64,000 nucleotides of DNA from Morinoia aosen. Taxonomy: Eukaryota > Arthropoda > Malacostraca > Amphipoda > Talitridae. Location of the stretch: positions 58,760,020 through 58,824,019 of the forward strand of contig CM059567.1 in the NCBI GenBank assembly GCA_030386875.1, written 5' to 3'. Of the stretch, positions 11,403 through 22,759 are shown piece after piece. Within the stretch, counting starts at the first letter, position 1. Every line of letters begins with the position of its first letter. Made by a program: the position numbers and the translations under genes. The notes below the pieces were generated by a model, which was given only the letters and a program-made list of their open reading frames with translations, had not been told where the DNA came from and searched no databases.

Positions 11403-13315
11403 TAAGTTATGAAATACCCACAAATACAAAATATGCAAAATGTACACAAATAAGAGTGTTCATACATTCACGTCACGAGTCAAACTTCTCCTTCTAACAG
11501 GAATCTCATCGACTTCAATTGACCGTATTTTACGTACACAAGACTTCATGCAGTTTGAAGTCCTCTCTATAGCCTGGATTAGCCGCCAAATCTATGCTCT
11601 CTACTCAACTCGACGAAAGAAAGACATAGTAACATTTTTCTTGACATTTATCATCAACAAGAAGCCGTAGAGGTGCAATTTATATTGGTGATAGGAATTT
11701 ATTTTTTCATATGTGTGACACAATTTGTGAACGGCAATGTAATTATATACATAAATACTATAAAAATACTCAAATTCACGCTCACGAACAACAAGTATAC
11801 TAAGTTTAATAGGTTGTCCGCACTATCACGTTAAATTGATGAAAACTCCTCGTTCTGCTGTCGCAAGATCGCTGCTCTGAGCAAATAGCGGTAAATCTCT
11901 GTGGCCTAATCCACGATCGCAAAAAATTATCCTCTGAGTTATGTTCACTTTTAGAAATGCTAGAGCTAGGCAAAGCATCATATGCTCGAAGCGACAACTA
12001 CGGAAAGTTATGCAGTGTAAATTTGTGTCAAGGAATATTTGTACATTATTCGACATTAATTCTGACGGACATCTTTAGTGTGTACAGCAATCACCGTCAC
12101 CGCCGCGACAAAGTGAGGCCAGTGTTGGCGCGTCGGATAAACTCGGGGCAAACTTACGAGTTCCAAGTAAGGGCGGCATTTCGCAGCAAGATCGTCGAGT
12201 TGTGTGCTCTGTAAACCATCGTGACTCGTCGACTTTTATCGCAATCAAGTGAAGATAACTTGGGTAAATTTCTGCCTCAAACACGTAAAGATAAATGAGC
12301 GCTTTTTATGTGGCCGCGGTAATGACGTTTAACAGGCGCATAGCTGTAAAGTTTGGGTGCGCTCGAATTTGTCTATGTTCATCCCCTATATTTCTGATTT
12401 TTATGTAGAATGACGGTATGTTATGAATGACGGTAAAGTTCAAGTTCTAACTATCGTGAGTATTTATGTTGAACGTGAATATTTATGAAATATTGAATAT
12501 TTATTTCATATTTAAACTAACGCGAATATTTATGTTTTTTAAAGACGTATAACATTGTGAGTGATCCCTGAAGCAGTTTACTGCGTTTATTTAAGAATGT
12601 TTAAAATCAATCATAAGTATCGTTTCAGTATCGTCAAAAGAGCTGAATAAAAAACTTGAATTTTGTTTGAACAAATTACAGTTCCTACAATTACATTTAA
12701 CTAATTTTTCTTATCATTTGTTATAACATGCGTAATGAATGTGTCTTGGTTTATCTAAATTTATTGAACATTGTTTTTAATTTCGAAAAATACTTTCGTA
12801 ACACATTTGTTCGAGGGTAGCTGGTAAGGTTAGAGATAGCATGGCAGGTGAAGCAAATTCTTTTGTCTTCAGATGAACCGACAAAATCATCGAAATTAAG
12901 CTACGAAGAGTCGTAACGTGAGGTGCCCATCAAAATGAGATGTGTGTTATTCAACAATACACATCGACAAAATCAATTTTGTGATCATGTTCGAGCCCTG
13001 AGTCGCCAAGCTTCCCGAGCAGAGGTAAGGCGTGTGGGCTTATAAATTATTTTAATTGTTATTCAGCCTGCGACAAAATTCAATTATGCCCATTAGTATT
13101 TATTATATTCCGCTGCTAACGCCCGTTCAAGTTGATTTGTGAGAGGCACCTTCCTTACGCGTGTTTGCGCGGCTCTCCAGCGCGTCATAAGCACTGCGAC
13201 ACACTTTCACCGTACGCGCAAGGCTCTTGTTACATTCTGTCGAAAACACTCGGTCTTATCGTGAGACCTTTGATGCCATTTCTCAAGGTAGGATCTACCG
13301 GTAGGATCGTGATCG
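11403..13315. other. No gene recognised
   Basis: Short open frames only. The stretch near 12090-12240 is richer in GC, but I see no family match. Nothing repeated. Confidence 0.4.
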
Positions 13316-13610
13316 AAAAAATCGTGAGGAATTCATGAGGATTCATGAATTGTCACTTCGTTTGAATAGAGTAGAGCGCGATGTTTAGTCCAAATAAAGC
13401 TCTAAGTGTACTCGTAAAATGAAAATTTGAGTACAATGTGATTTTCTGACTGAGAGTCAATAGTTAGTACATTTCCTAGTTTTGAACAATCGTGAGCAAT
13501 TCGTGTGAATTTATGTATTTAAAGTTCGTTTGAATAGATTGGAATTCGCTATTTATTCCAAATAAAGCTTGAAAACGGAGTTTTGAATACCATCATGTCT
13601 TCTGGATGAG
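13316..13610. repeat. Two-copy tandem duplication, about 168-bp unit
   Basis: ATCGTGAGGAATTC (from about 13320) and ATCGTGAGCAATTC (about 13488) start two diverged copies. TTCGTTTGAATAGA at 13357 and 13525 and CCAAATAAAGCT in each confirm the period of 168. The second copy is incomplete. Confidence 0.8.
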
Positions 13611-14449
13611 AAACAGCGCTTGATCTTCGTTCAATACTCTATGTTCGGGCTATTTTATGTTTCTCTTCCCTTGATCTCGTACAATTGAAATTTTCCTCGT
13701 ATTTCACAGAGCGACCTTCCTGAAGATAGCAGTCTTTAGTACATATACTCCGAATCCATCCTTTGCGTATCTCGGACAAATTGTGAAAAACGACGCCGTA
13801 ACTTTTTACACGGTTTTTTCCCGCTACATTCTCTCTTTTGCTAATTAGCCACCTGTTTGATTCCAATCTGTTTTTCACTCATGATTTGGGTAGCATTTAC
13901 AGAGAAACTCGAGCTGTAAAACTTACGAATACCATCGCACAAGCAGGGTTGTTTTTGATTGTGCTCTGACCATGTGGTCGTCTCGGTTTTTTCTACCCCA
14001 AAACTGTATCGCGGCTACGCGCAAAAACCCATTCTGAGCACTCTTCGCTCACCCTCTCTCTCGCTGGCAGTGCAAACGATAAATCGACCTGTCAGGCCGC
14101 CTGGACCAACTGCTTTACTTGGATTTTCGATATCACGACGTAACTTGATATTTTCTACGTCAATATGGATGATACATTCTACCGGCCTGATAACTGCTGT
14201 TCTACAGGCACACCTTCCTAAACCAAATGAGGATGACTGCTTAATGTAGTAGAAGTATCCATGGCTAGAATCCTGAGGTTTCTGATCGATCATCAGTTAA
14301 ATTAATGATCACATTCGAGAAAATACGTATAATAGCATAGTTATTATCTGCTGGGGAAAAGTTTGGTCCTAAGAAGAGAAGAAATTCCGGTCAAATTGAA
14401 GAATCGTAACAAACTTTCAATCAACAAAACGCGTTTTCATTTCCAGTTA
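13611..14449. other. No gene recognised
   Basis: Overlapping open frames on both strands at 13959-14293 match nothing I know. No repeat seen before the array begins. Confidence 0.4.
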
Positions 14450-15406
14450 CTATAATTGTATTCTAGTTTCATATTAGAGCGCTCTATTTTAATTGTATTT
14501 TAGTTTAATTGTATGATTGTATTCTAGTTTCATATTAGAGCGCTCTATTTTAATTGTATTTTAGTTTAATTGTATAATTGTATTCTAGTTTCATATTAGA
14601 GCGCTCTATTTTAATTGTATTTTAGTTTAATTGTATAATTGTATTCTAGTTTGATATTAGAGCGCTCTATTTTAATTGTATTTTAGTTTAATTGTATAAT
14701 TGTATTCTAGTTTGATATTAGAGCGCTCTATTTTAATTGTATTTTAGTTTAATTGTATAATTGTATTCTAGTTTCATATTAGAGCGCTCTATTTTAATTG
14801 TATTTTAGTTTAATTGTATAATTGTATTCTAGTTTCATATTAGAGCGCTCTATTTTAATTGTATTTTAGTTTAATTGTATAATTGTATTCTAGTTTCATA
14901 TTAGAGCGCTCTATTTTAATTGTATTTTAGTTTAATTGTATAATTGTATTTTAGTTTAATTGTATAATTGTATTCTAGTTTCATATTAGAGCGCTCTATT
15001 TTAATTGTATTTTAGTTTAATTGTATAATTGTATTTTAGTTTAATATTAGAGCGCTCTATTTTAATTGTATTTTAGTTTAATTGTATAATTGTATTTTAG
15101 TTTAATATTAGAGCGCTCTATTTTAATTGTATTTTAGTTTAATTGTATAATTGTATTCTAGTTTCATATTAGAGCGCTCTATTTTAATTGTATTTTAGTT
15201 TAATTGTATAATTGTATTTTAGTTTCATATTAGAGCGCTCTATTTTAATTGTATTTTAGTTTAATTGTATAATTGTATTTTAGTTTAATATTAGAGCGCT
15301 CTATTTTAATTGTATTTTAGTTTAATTGTATAATTGTATTTTAGTTTAATATTAGAGCGCTTTATTTTAATTGTATTTTAGTTTAATATTAGAGCGCTCT
15401 ATTTTA
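14450..15406. repeat. 61-bp satellite-like array with an embedded palindrome
   Basis: Sixteen copies of an AT-rich unit, each with the 10-bp palindrome AGAGCGCTCT (one copy reads AGAGCGCTTT). Palindromes at 14476, 14537, 14598, 14659, 14720, 14781, 14842 and 14903 are exactly 61 bp apart. One unit then carries an extra ATTGTATTTTAGTTTA sub-repeat, and the last unit is shorter. The spacer itself is built from TAATTGTATTTTAGTTTAAT sub-units. Confidence 0.97.
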
Positions 15407-16344
15407 ACATGTTTTTCCTTGAGGCTTGAGCCACATATAAAGTCTTCACTTGAAACTGCGATGTCATTATGGGATACCGTAGAATCATAAAAATAAGAGT
15501 ACGTGTTCGATTGATGATGATGTCGAGCGCTAAAACGGAATCACAGCGCGGTCCTTGCATCTGAGGAACACTTCGAGTTCCTGAACGGTTGGTAGATACT
15601 TCTGAAGTAACAATTTCTAAATTAAATGCAAGAACCGCTCTGTGATGAAACAGGAAAAAAATGTTTATTCCCAATTACGATGCAACAAAAAATCATTGTT
15701 TTTCAAAGTGTCATAGCATAAAGATTCTTTTGCTGGAAAATATAAGTACTCGTTCTTCAGAATACTTAAATCTGGTTTCGGCTCATTGGCCAAGTCCTAG
15801 CTGAGGTGTAGTAAAATTATAATTTCAAAAGGAATTTTGTTGTGGAAAAATGATATTTATTAACGTTAATTTCATTCATAAACCTTTTGAAGAAAGTTTT
15901 GAGACACGCACATGGGTTAGCAGTATTTTTTATTCCTCAAAGGACTTTTTTTTTTTTTGTTTGGAGCATCCTCTCATCATCTTGACTTTAATTCAGAAAT
16001 CATTCACGTTCGGTTTGGTTGTCGCATGTACGTACAACAAAGACTCTTATGATAGTCCCACTAAACTACCAGCACAACTAGTAAATACTACGACTCCAAA
16101 TTAAAACGAACTAGTGAGAGCCAACAGTTGAGAGTAACGCGCTCTCACAAAAATTGCCGGATCGGCCCTCTCATGTCCGCCGTATAATGATCACCTTGAA
16201 TTATTTCTGGTACGGGGCCGCCTTCTGATCCGCGCATCATGAGAAGATTGCAATTCCCAGAGCTGTCGCACCCTCGCCGTGATCTCAACTCCCCTATTAG
16301 TTTACTGAAGAAAAAGTCGAGCGTCGAAGAACAGGATTGTCTAA
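15407..16344. other. No gene recognised
   Basis: Spacer between two arrays. Open frames on both strands are short and unmatched. Confidence 0.4.
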
Positions 16345-17043
16345 CGGGCGACTTCCTGTCGGTGTTATGGTGCTGTTGCAGGTGTTGCTGCATCTGCTGC
16401 TGCTGCTGCGGTTGGAGCAGCTGCAGGTGTTGTAGTTGCAGTTGGTGTTATTGCAAGTGGTTCTGTTGCAGGTGCTGCTGCATCTGCTGCTGCTGCTGCG
16501 GTTGGGGCAGCTGCAGGTGTTGTAGTTGCAGTTGGTGCTATTGCAAGTGGTTCTGTTGCAGGTGCTGCTGCATCTGCTGCTGCTGCGGTTGGGGCAGCTG
16601 CAGGTGTTAAATTTGCAGGCGTTTCGGCTGCAGGTGTTGCGGTTGCAGTTGGTACTATTGCAAGTGGTGCTGTTGCAGGTGTTTTGGCTGCAGGTGTTGC
16701 GGTTGCAGTTGGTACTATTGCAAGTGGTGCTGTTGCAGGAGTTTTGGCTGCAGGTGTTGCGGTTGCAGTTGGTACTATTGCAAGTGGTGCTGTTGCAGGT
16801 GTTTTGGCTGCAGGTGTTGCGGTTGCAGTTGGTGCTATTGTGAGTGGTTTTGCTGCTAGTGGTGCTGTTGCAGGTGTTGTTTTGGCTGCAGGTGTTGCGG
16901 TTGCAGTTGTTGTTTTTGTTGAAGAGATGGCATCCTGCAGGCTTTAATGCAGGTTGTTTAGCTGCAGGTGGTGCAGCTGTGGGTGGTGGTACTCCAAATG
17001 GTGCTATTAACACTAATGCTGGTGCTATTAATGGAGCCCGTCA
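16345..17043. repeat. 60/90-bp coding-compatible array (Gly/Ala/Val or Ala/Pro/Thr rich)
   Basis: Three copies of a roughly 90-bp unit are followed by about four copies of a 60-bp unit. On the plus strand one frame is open from 16345 to 16947 and gives a 20-residue repeat around GVAVAVGTIASGAVAGVLAA. On the minus strand one frame reads a repeat around AAKTPATAPLAIVPTATATP, then AAAPTAAAAADAA, and ends with a TAA at 16369-16367, exactly where the array stops. Low-complexity chains of either kind occur in arthropod cuticle-type proteins. No start codon or splice sites are convincing on either strand, and the frame does not run cleanly into the flanking A/P-rich (minus) or G/A-rich (plus) stretch at 16950-17043. 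It could be a structural-protein exon, a decayed one, or a plain minisatellite. Confidence 0.7.
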
Positions 17044-17696
17044 CGTGTGAGGATGCTGAGTAATCCAGTTTCTATTCATTTCGAATAGGCATCGAAATAT
17101 TTTTCCTGTAAAGTTTTACCTGTACTTCAAATTGCATTGGACTTTGGAATGCATTGCTCCTCATTCTAAGATGACAATTTTGACGCAGATTCTTACTGCC
17201 GTCGTTGATCATACACATATTTTCTAACAGAGGTATCGAAAATAAATCCTACTTAGATATAAGTATAAGCGTCGGTGTTGATATCAACGATGATGGACTG
17301 AGTTGTTTTCCTCTCCGAGTTGAAGCGGTTCCTTTACGCGAGCTCAGTATTTTGCCGCTACCACACCCAGCTTCTATATTTATTGCTACATCTATGGCTG
17401 CTATTGACCGCGCTCTTGTTTATCGTAGCCTGTCATTTTTTTGTTGTATCTTTTATATTAGAATTCAGCGCTATTACTTCATTGCCAGGCTGATGTATTA
17501 TTTACTGTTATTAATCTCGTAATTTTGTTTTGTTGTATCTTTTTACTTTATAATGTAGCCTTATTATTTCATTGCTGGACTGATGTATGTTTTATCTATA
17601 TATTAATACGGTAACCTGTGCGTCACGCCCTTCAACATCGTTGCGGTATCTATGATACGGGTTGGCTCGCGTCGGGTCGCGTTACTTTAGACTTTA
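17044..17696. other. No gene recognised
   Basis: AT-rich sequence. The word TTATTATTTCATTGC near 17560 loosely repeats TTACTTCATTGC near 17470, a weak local duplication. Confidence 0.4.
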
Positions 17697-17780
17697 GAGG
17701 GAGAGAGAGAGAGAGAGGGAGAGACTGGGAGAAAGGGAGAAGGAAGGAAGAGGGAGAGTGAGAGGGGCAGGGGGAGATGA
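17697..17780. repeat. GA-rich purine tract
   Basis: Starts as (GA)n and continues as GGGAGA/GGAAGG variants, almost all purine on the plus strand. Confidence 0.9.
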
Positions 17781-17834
17781 AAACTGTTTAATGTTTTTTA
17801 TATTTTTTTACTTTTTTTAATATTTTAATTATTT

Positions 17835-18190
17835 TAATTTGTTGGGATAGGATAAGTTAGTACATGTTATGTTAGGATGGGTAAGTTTAGAATGTTATGA
17901 TAGAATTTGTTAGGTAATGTTGACCGAATTTTTTCACGGGTCCACCTAGCTTATTGATGACATTGGTTAAAGTTAGGTTAGGATAGGATAAGTTAGGTTG
18001 GGTTAGGATAGTTTTGGTTAGCTTAGCTCAGGAGAAGATAGGTTTGAATATGTTAAGTTAAGATAAGTTAGGTTAGAATATGTTAATTCAAAATCTGGGA
18101 GGTAATGTTGACCAAATGTTTTTCACGGGTCCACCAAGCTTATTGATGACTTTCTCCGTAGAATTTTCACGGGCCCTGCTAGCTATTATT
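17835..18190. repeat. TTAGG-like degenerate tract with a 187-bp duplication
   Basis: Many TTAGG, TTAGGT and TAGGATA words cluster here, densest at 17965-18020. Embedded in it, AATGTTGACC followed by CACGGGTCCACC and GCTTATTGATGAC occurs at 17916-17962 and again at 18103-18150. A third partial TTTTCACGGGCCC lies near 18165. The (TTAGG)n motif is the usual arthropod telomere repeat; this is a degraded interstitial tract, not a telomere. Confidence 0.7.
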
Positions 18191-19110
18191 ATTCTCGTAA
18201 TTTTTGAATATTATTCATAATATAATTTACAATTTTGCGTTATTATTTCTTTACCTGACTGATGTGTAATTGTTATTATTATTTTCGTAATTTTGTGCGT
18301 GCTGTTTGCTTCTTTAAATAATTCGTTGTCTTTTTTATTTTTTATTCGACTTGTTTACAGGTTTATGTCTATGGTTTATGTCTTTTCCCCCATGAAGCTC
18401 GATGATTGCTCAATACACAAGGTTTTAATAAAGAATTAATTGCTTTTCATTTGAGGTATTCTTCTTTTCTTCTATTCAGTCGCGATATGCTCGCAAATTA
18501 ATTATCAAAAGATTGCGTTCTGAATGAAATTTGCACATTCAGCCTCCGTTGTGAAATTCGAATCTTTTGAAATTATTTGACGCGTCTCTGTGTTGTGTCT
18601 GAATTTTGAATGAAGAACTTTCACTTAATTGCGAAATATTCTGGTGAAATTGTGATCATTTTGCCGGTGTTTCATTGCGAGAGTTTTTCTTTTTGTAAAT
18701 TTTGAGCCGAGATTCAAATTTCTTAAAAAAATTCTGATTTTTGCGAACATAAATGTGGACGAAATTCCGTGCAGTCATAAACTTCAGAAGTTCACGGCGA
18801 GTTCATAAGATTTGCTGCACGCGAAAATTGTTTGAAATCTCCGCGAATGCATTCACTGTCGATATTTTTTATCGCGTCCGCGAATAATTTCCATGTTTTT
18901 CACGATAGGGATTGGTCTTCGGGTTCGTTTCATTGCTGTCCCTTAATGGATATCTCCTGCTTCTATTCATCTTCCAAATTGTCAAATAAGTTAGAAATAA
19001 AAATTATGCTTCCTGGATATCATTTTCTATAACGTCTATGTTCACCTCTAAGGGACATAGAATAGATACAACGTTTAAGTTAGTTAGGTTTTTTATCCTA
19101 TGTTACAGGG
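18191..19110. other. No gene recognised
   Basis: AT-rich sequence with short frames only. No repeat seen. Confidence 0.4.
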
Positions 19111-19113
19111 ACT

Positions 19114-19129
19114 GGCGCCCCCTGGGGGG
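19114..19129 (-). promoter_or_regulatory. CTCF-like motif
   Basis: The plus strand reads GGCGCCCCCTGGGGGG. Its reverse complement holds CCAGGGGGCGCC, matching the core of the well-known CTCF consensus CCACCAGGGGGCGC at all but one position. It is a sharp GC island in AT-rich DNA. Sequence match only. Confidence 0.35.
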
Positions 19130-19201
19130 ATACTGTTAGGTCACCTCAGCTACAGACAGGCCTTCAGGACTTCTGCCTTCCGTGCTCACTTTTCTTCTGG
19201 C

Positions 19202-19322
19202 ACAAGCATATTTTAATCGCGGGTACTTCTGGGATGGATATATTTGTTTTTCATCCACATCTGGAAAATTATTCAAGGAAAATATAGAATCCCGTTATTT
19301 TTGACGGACTGTGTTCACTAGT
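19202..19322. repeat. Dispersed repeat, copy B
   Basis: Second copy of the unit at 7722-7843, in the same orientation, ending TTTTTGACGGACTGTG then TTCACTAGT. Slightly shorter than copy A. Confidence 0.75.
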
Positions 19323-19330
19323 GTAGTAAT

Positions 19331-21105
19331 AATACTTCTATCCACTTAGCGATGCTGAATCTTTGAGTTTGGCGTAGAGTACGGCGTCGACTCAGTCCCT
19401 GTGCTTGCTGCTCATTTAATTAATTGCTGGCATTCGTGGTCGATCGACATGATAAAAACACGTAAAAAAATCAGTAATATTACAATTTTCAACATGATGT
19501 GTTAAAGTTTTTTTACAAATTGAGACATGGATGCACTTGAGAAGTGAAGTGCTCTAAATAAAATTGAGTGCTTTATTAATATTGAAACATACTACGTACA
19601 TCACAATGTGCACAGTGTCATTACTTGTGAATTTTGTTAAAGGCACTAGCATTTTTGTCAATGAATTAAAGAGCTATTCAATTGAGACATACTAAAAAAC
19701 TTATCTTTTTGAGTCGTCTGTGAAGTGCAAATTTGTGGATAAGATGACGCTGCAAGATGCAACTATGTTAAGATACCATATCGTATTGCAGGCTAACCGC
19801 ACAAAGAGAAACTCTCATTATCAGAAATTTTCGTGAATCCCTCATATTCGCCGCGAAGATTCTTCTAACAGGATCGGAGTGAACAGCTGCGGAGCATCTG
19901 GCGTGTGCGCAAAAGAATGCGCGGCATTTTGCGCGGTGACTTGACCCTTCTTCGCTATCGCCTTAGTTATTACAGCTAATGTGAAAAAATACCCGTCGGA
20001 ATCTCGCTCAAGAATTAGAAAAAAAAACTCTTTTATTTATGAGCCTCAGCGAGAGTGAGATGAATAGACGGGAAAAACATGAGAATCGACTGCGCCCGTC
20101 GCTAAAGTGCGTTCTACTGAACTTCATGTGCTTTAATTTTAACGTTCTTATGCTTGCTTTTTTTTGCGGACGGTCTACTCTGCAGGTTTTATTGGTATAT
20201 CTGGGCTAAGCTCACAACACAAAGTCTTGATCCGCAGAATGTTCTGAGGTTTGAATAGCGGATCAGTGGTTAGTTTGATTATCAAGTTGATGCTTTGCTT
20301 GGGTTCTGTTTCGCTGATACTCTGAAAGAAATTGTGGCGTATGGTGTGTAATATAGGTATTTCTTTTCATTTGAAAGCACCGACTATTGCCCACCGTCGC
20401 TGGAGAACTGGTGAAAAAAACTCTTTTCAAGCACGTGTGAGAAGTACTTAAATTATGAACCGTTCTGTTCCTACTCCACTCGATAATTTCGTTTTTAACC
20501 CAATCTATGTATAAAATTGCAAATGATATTTGATATTTTGCAATTACGGTTTCACTATTCAGTGGGGCATCATGGCCCTTATTTTTAAATCGCTAGAGAA
20601 AACATTTTGAGAATTTTGACGAGTAATTGTTACGGCATGACTTCCTCCGAGATTTGCCTTCGAATAAACTTTCAGCAACATGGAACGCTTGTTAGCGCTG
20701 CACTTTTGCTCCTAGCCTTCACCATATAAATAGGGAAAAAATGTATACGGGGCTTTTATGGATATTCACTGGCCTCGAACACGATTGTAAAATACTTCGA
20801 ATAACTTCTCAAATACATGCATGCTCGCGCCACGTTGGCCGCGAACATCCGTGCGGATCAGCGACCTCGTAATCGAAAAAATTCGCCTCTGAATTATTTC
20901 TTGTGTAATTTGTGTGAGCATTCCGCCGTGACGCTGTGCCGTGACGCTGTCGTGCTGCTGGGTAGTGGTGCTTGTGTGATGTGTTGTTTGTTGTGTGGTT
21001 TGTTGCTTACTTTGTGGTGTGTGCTTTTGTGTTGCTAATTTTGGTGATGTGTACTCCTGATGGTTACTTATTTTTGTGGTGTGTTGCTGCTTGTTGTTAC
21101 GCTTC
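19331..21105. other. No gene recognised; TGTTG-rich minisatellite at the right end
   Basis: From about 20930 the sequence becomes a degenerate GTGTTG/GTGGTGTG tract. The same kind of tract resumes at 22650-22760, after the inserted element. Open frame 20817-21038 is a by-product. Confidence 0.5.
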
Positions 21106-21177
21106 TTAAGGGCCGTTTACACTGGTCTGCATTTTGCTGCGAGCCATGGAGCGAGCCATGGAGCGCGCGCTGCTCAA

Positions 21178-22149
21178 CAGGGCTGCCACTCTAGATATTA
21201 TATAGCTAGATCTAGATGTTTTTGTTGAAGCCTAGGTGTAAAATTTCGAGCCTAGATATTAGCTATAAAACTTATACAGTTTTTTCAGCATGCTAGAAAT
21301 TTTCTAGCTAGAATTACAATTAAGCTATGTATATGATAGATTACTGTAAATTCGAATTAAGAATTCACCATAATGGTTGGTTACTACTTCATTCTTATTA
21401 TATTTGTTAGTTTACTTGAGCAAATTGTCTGAATAGTGAAGCAACCATATTCTGATCATGTTATGTTCAGATTATGAACGACACCAAGACGACTATTTCA
21501 CGGTTCATAAGCTAAAGCACACTATCTCCAATTGCAAAACTAGTGATGATATCAAAAAATCATGGAATAAAATGCACCTACATTATCAAGAATGTATTGT
21601 GGCCTCATTTTGACGAAAGACTGACCAATGATATTGGTAACAATGAGTTCAGTTTATTGTTGGATGGAAGCAATGATATTTCTATCATGAAACTACTTGG
21701 TGTATCAGTTATATTCTAAAGTAATGCATCTAATAAAGTAGAATCAACCTACTTAGCAATTGCAAAATTATTAAAAGTGATGAAGATAGCGGTGTGAAAG
21801 CCTTGAAACAATTGTTGATAAGTAGGAATCTGAGCATTGATAATTTGCAATGCAATAGAGACTGACCTTTCTACTCGCAACACGTGTGGAATTGAAGAAT
21901 ATTTGGATTCCAAGCTTTATTAGGGTAAATATCAGGATACTAGATAATTCATATAAAGATAAATTACCTAATATAAAGCAATGTATGATATAAATATCCT
22001 TATATGCCATTGTTCAACTAATTTATTATAGTAGATAATTAAATTATTTCTAGATATATTTTTGGATGTTTTATTTTTAAATCTAGATATTTCTCGATAT
22101 TTTTTGAGGTCACACTAGATTTTTTTGGTAAACAAAAGGGGCAGCCATG
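21178..22149 (+). mobile_element. hAT-family DNA transposon relic, nested
   Basis: The left end CAGGGCTGCCAC and the right end in reverse CATGGCTGCCCC agree at 10 of 12 positions. The flanking octamers CTGCTCAA (21170-21177) and CAGCACAA (22150-22157) agree at 6 of 8, as expected for a decayed 8-bp hAT target duplication. Subterminal CTAGATAT words occur near both ends. At 972 bp it is far shorter than an autonomous hAT and holds only a transposase fragment. Confidence 0.65.
21556..21870 (+). pseudogene. hAT transposase fragment
   Basis: One frame reads YIIKNVLWPHFDERL, then FSLLLDGSNDISIMKLLG, then a block ending STYLAIAKL. This is the well-known catalytic-core start of hAT transposases, where an FSL-x-x-D box holds the first acidic residue. 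There is an in-frame stop after GVSVIF. Past about 21775 the match continues only in another frame (KSDEDSGVKALKQLL), so at least one stop and one frameshift break it. Later parts of the enzyme, including the C-terminal dimerisation region, are missing. It is a fossil of a plain DNA transposon, not a host gene. Confidence 0.7.
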
Positions 22150-22640
22150 CAGCACAAAACCAGTCAGTGTGGCCTGCTGCTATGAAATATGGATTGCTGT
22201 AGACGAGCTTGTGTGAATATTGTTGCTGCATCGTAAAGCTACGTAATCTCTTTTTTATTTGCATCAGTGAAATGTTACTATATCCGTTCATTTTCATTAA
22301 AATAAAATGGAAAGCAGCCTCCTTATATTTGCAGCTTTTAGTCTGCCAAAGGCATTGATGGGCTTAGTACATTTCAATTAAAAGCAGTGTAGTTTCTCGC
22401 GGCAGTGTTGAGTCAGCCATAACGGGTGAGCGAGAGGCGCTACCTCACTTGATGACGACCAACTGCACACTGACCGGTCTAGAGCTGCGCCGCTCACACG
22501 TGCGGCGCTGCACGGATTCGAGCAAAGCGAATCGGGAATTTCGAACACACGCACACAAATATGAACCTCTGTGGTGAGCCTCGTCAATACGAGTCGCGCC
22601 TCAAGGCCGAAATGTCCCCTAGTGTAAACACCCCTTTTAA

Positions 22641-22759
22641 TCGTATTTTTGTGGAGCATGATGCTGTGTTGCCTATTGTTGGGATGTGTTGCTGGTTGTA
22701 GAGGAGTTGCTTATTTTTGGGTGCATGGTGCGTGTTGCTGTGTTGCATGACATAGCGGC
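22641..22759. repeat. TGTTG-rich degenerate minisatellite
   Basis: Continuation of the GTGTTG tract interrupted at 21106. No unit is exact. Confidence 0.5.

Larger units (their letters stand above)
21106..22640. mobile_element. TTAA-bounded element with inverted termini, carrying a nested hAT
   Basis: TTAA sits at 21106-21109 and 22637-22640. Just inside, the left end reads GGGCCGTTTACACTGG, and the right end in reverse reads AAGGGGTGTTTACACTAGG, about 70 percent alike over roughly 29 bp. The same TGTTG-rich tract lies on both sides, which supports an insertion. TTAA duplication is typical of piggyBac-type elements, but no piggyBac transposase is visible and the class is unproven. Confidence 0.5.

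Noticed and set aside
14450-15406. CRISPR-like look of evenly spaced palindromic repeats
   Set aside because: The spacers are themselves repeated, no cas genes are present, and the context is an animal genome.
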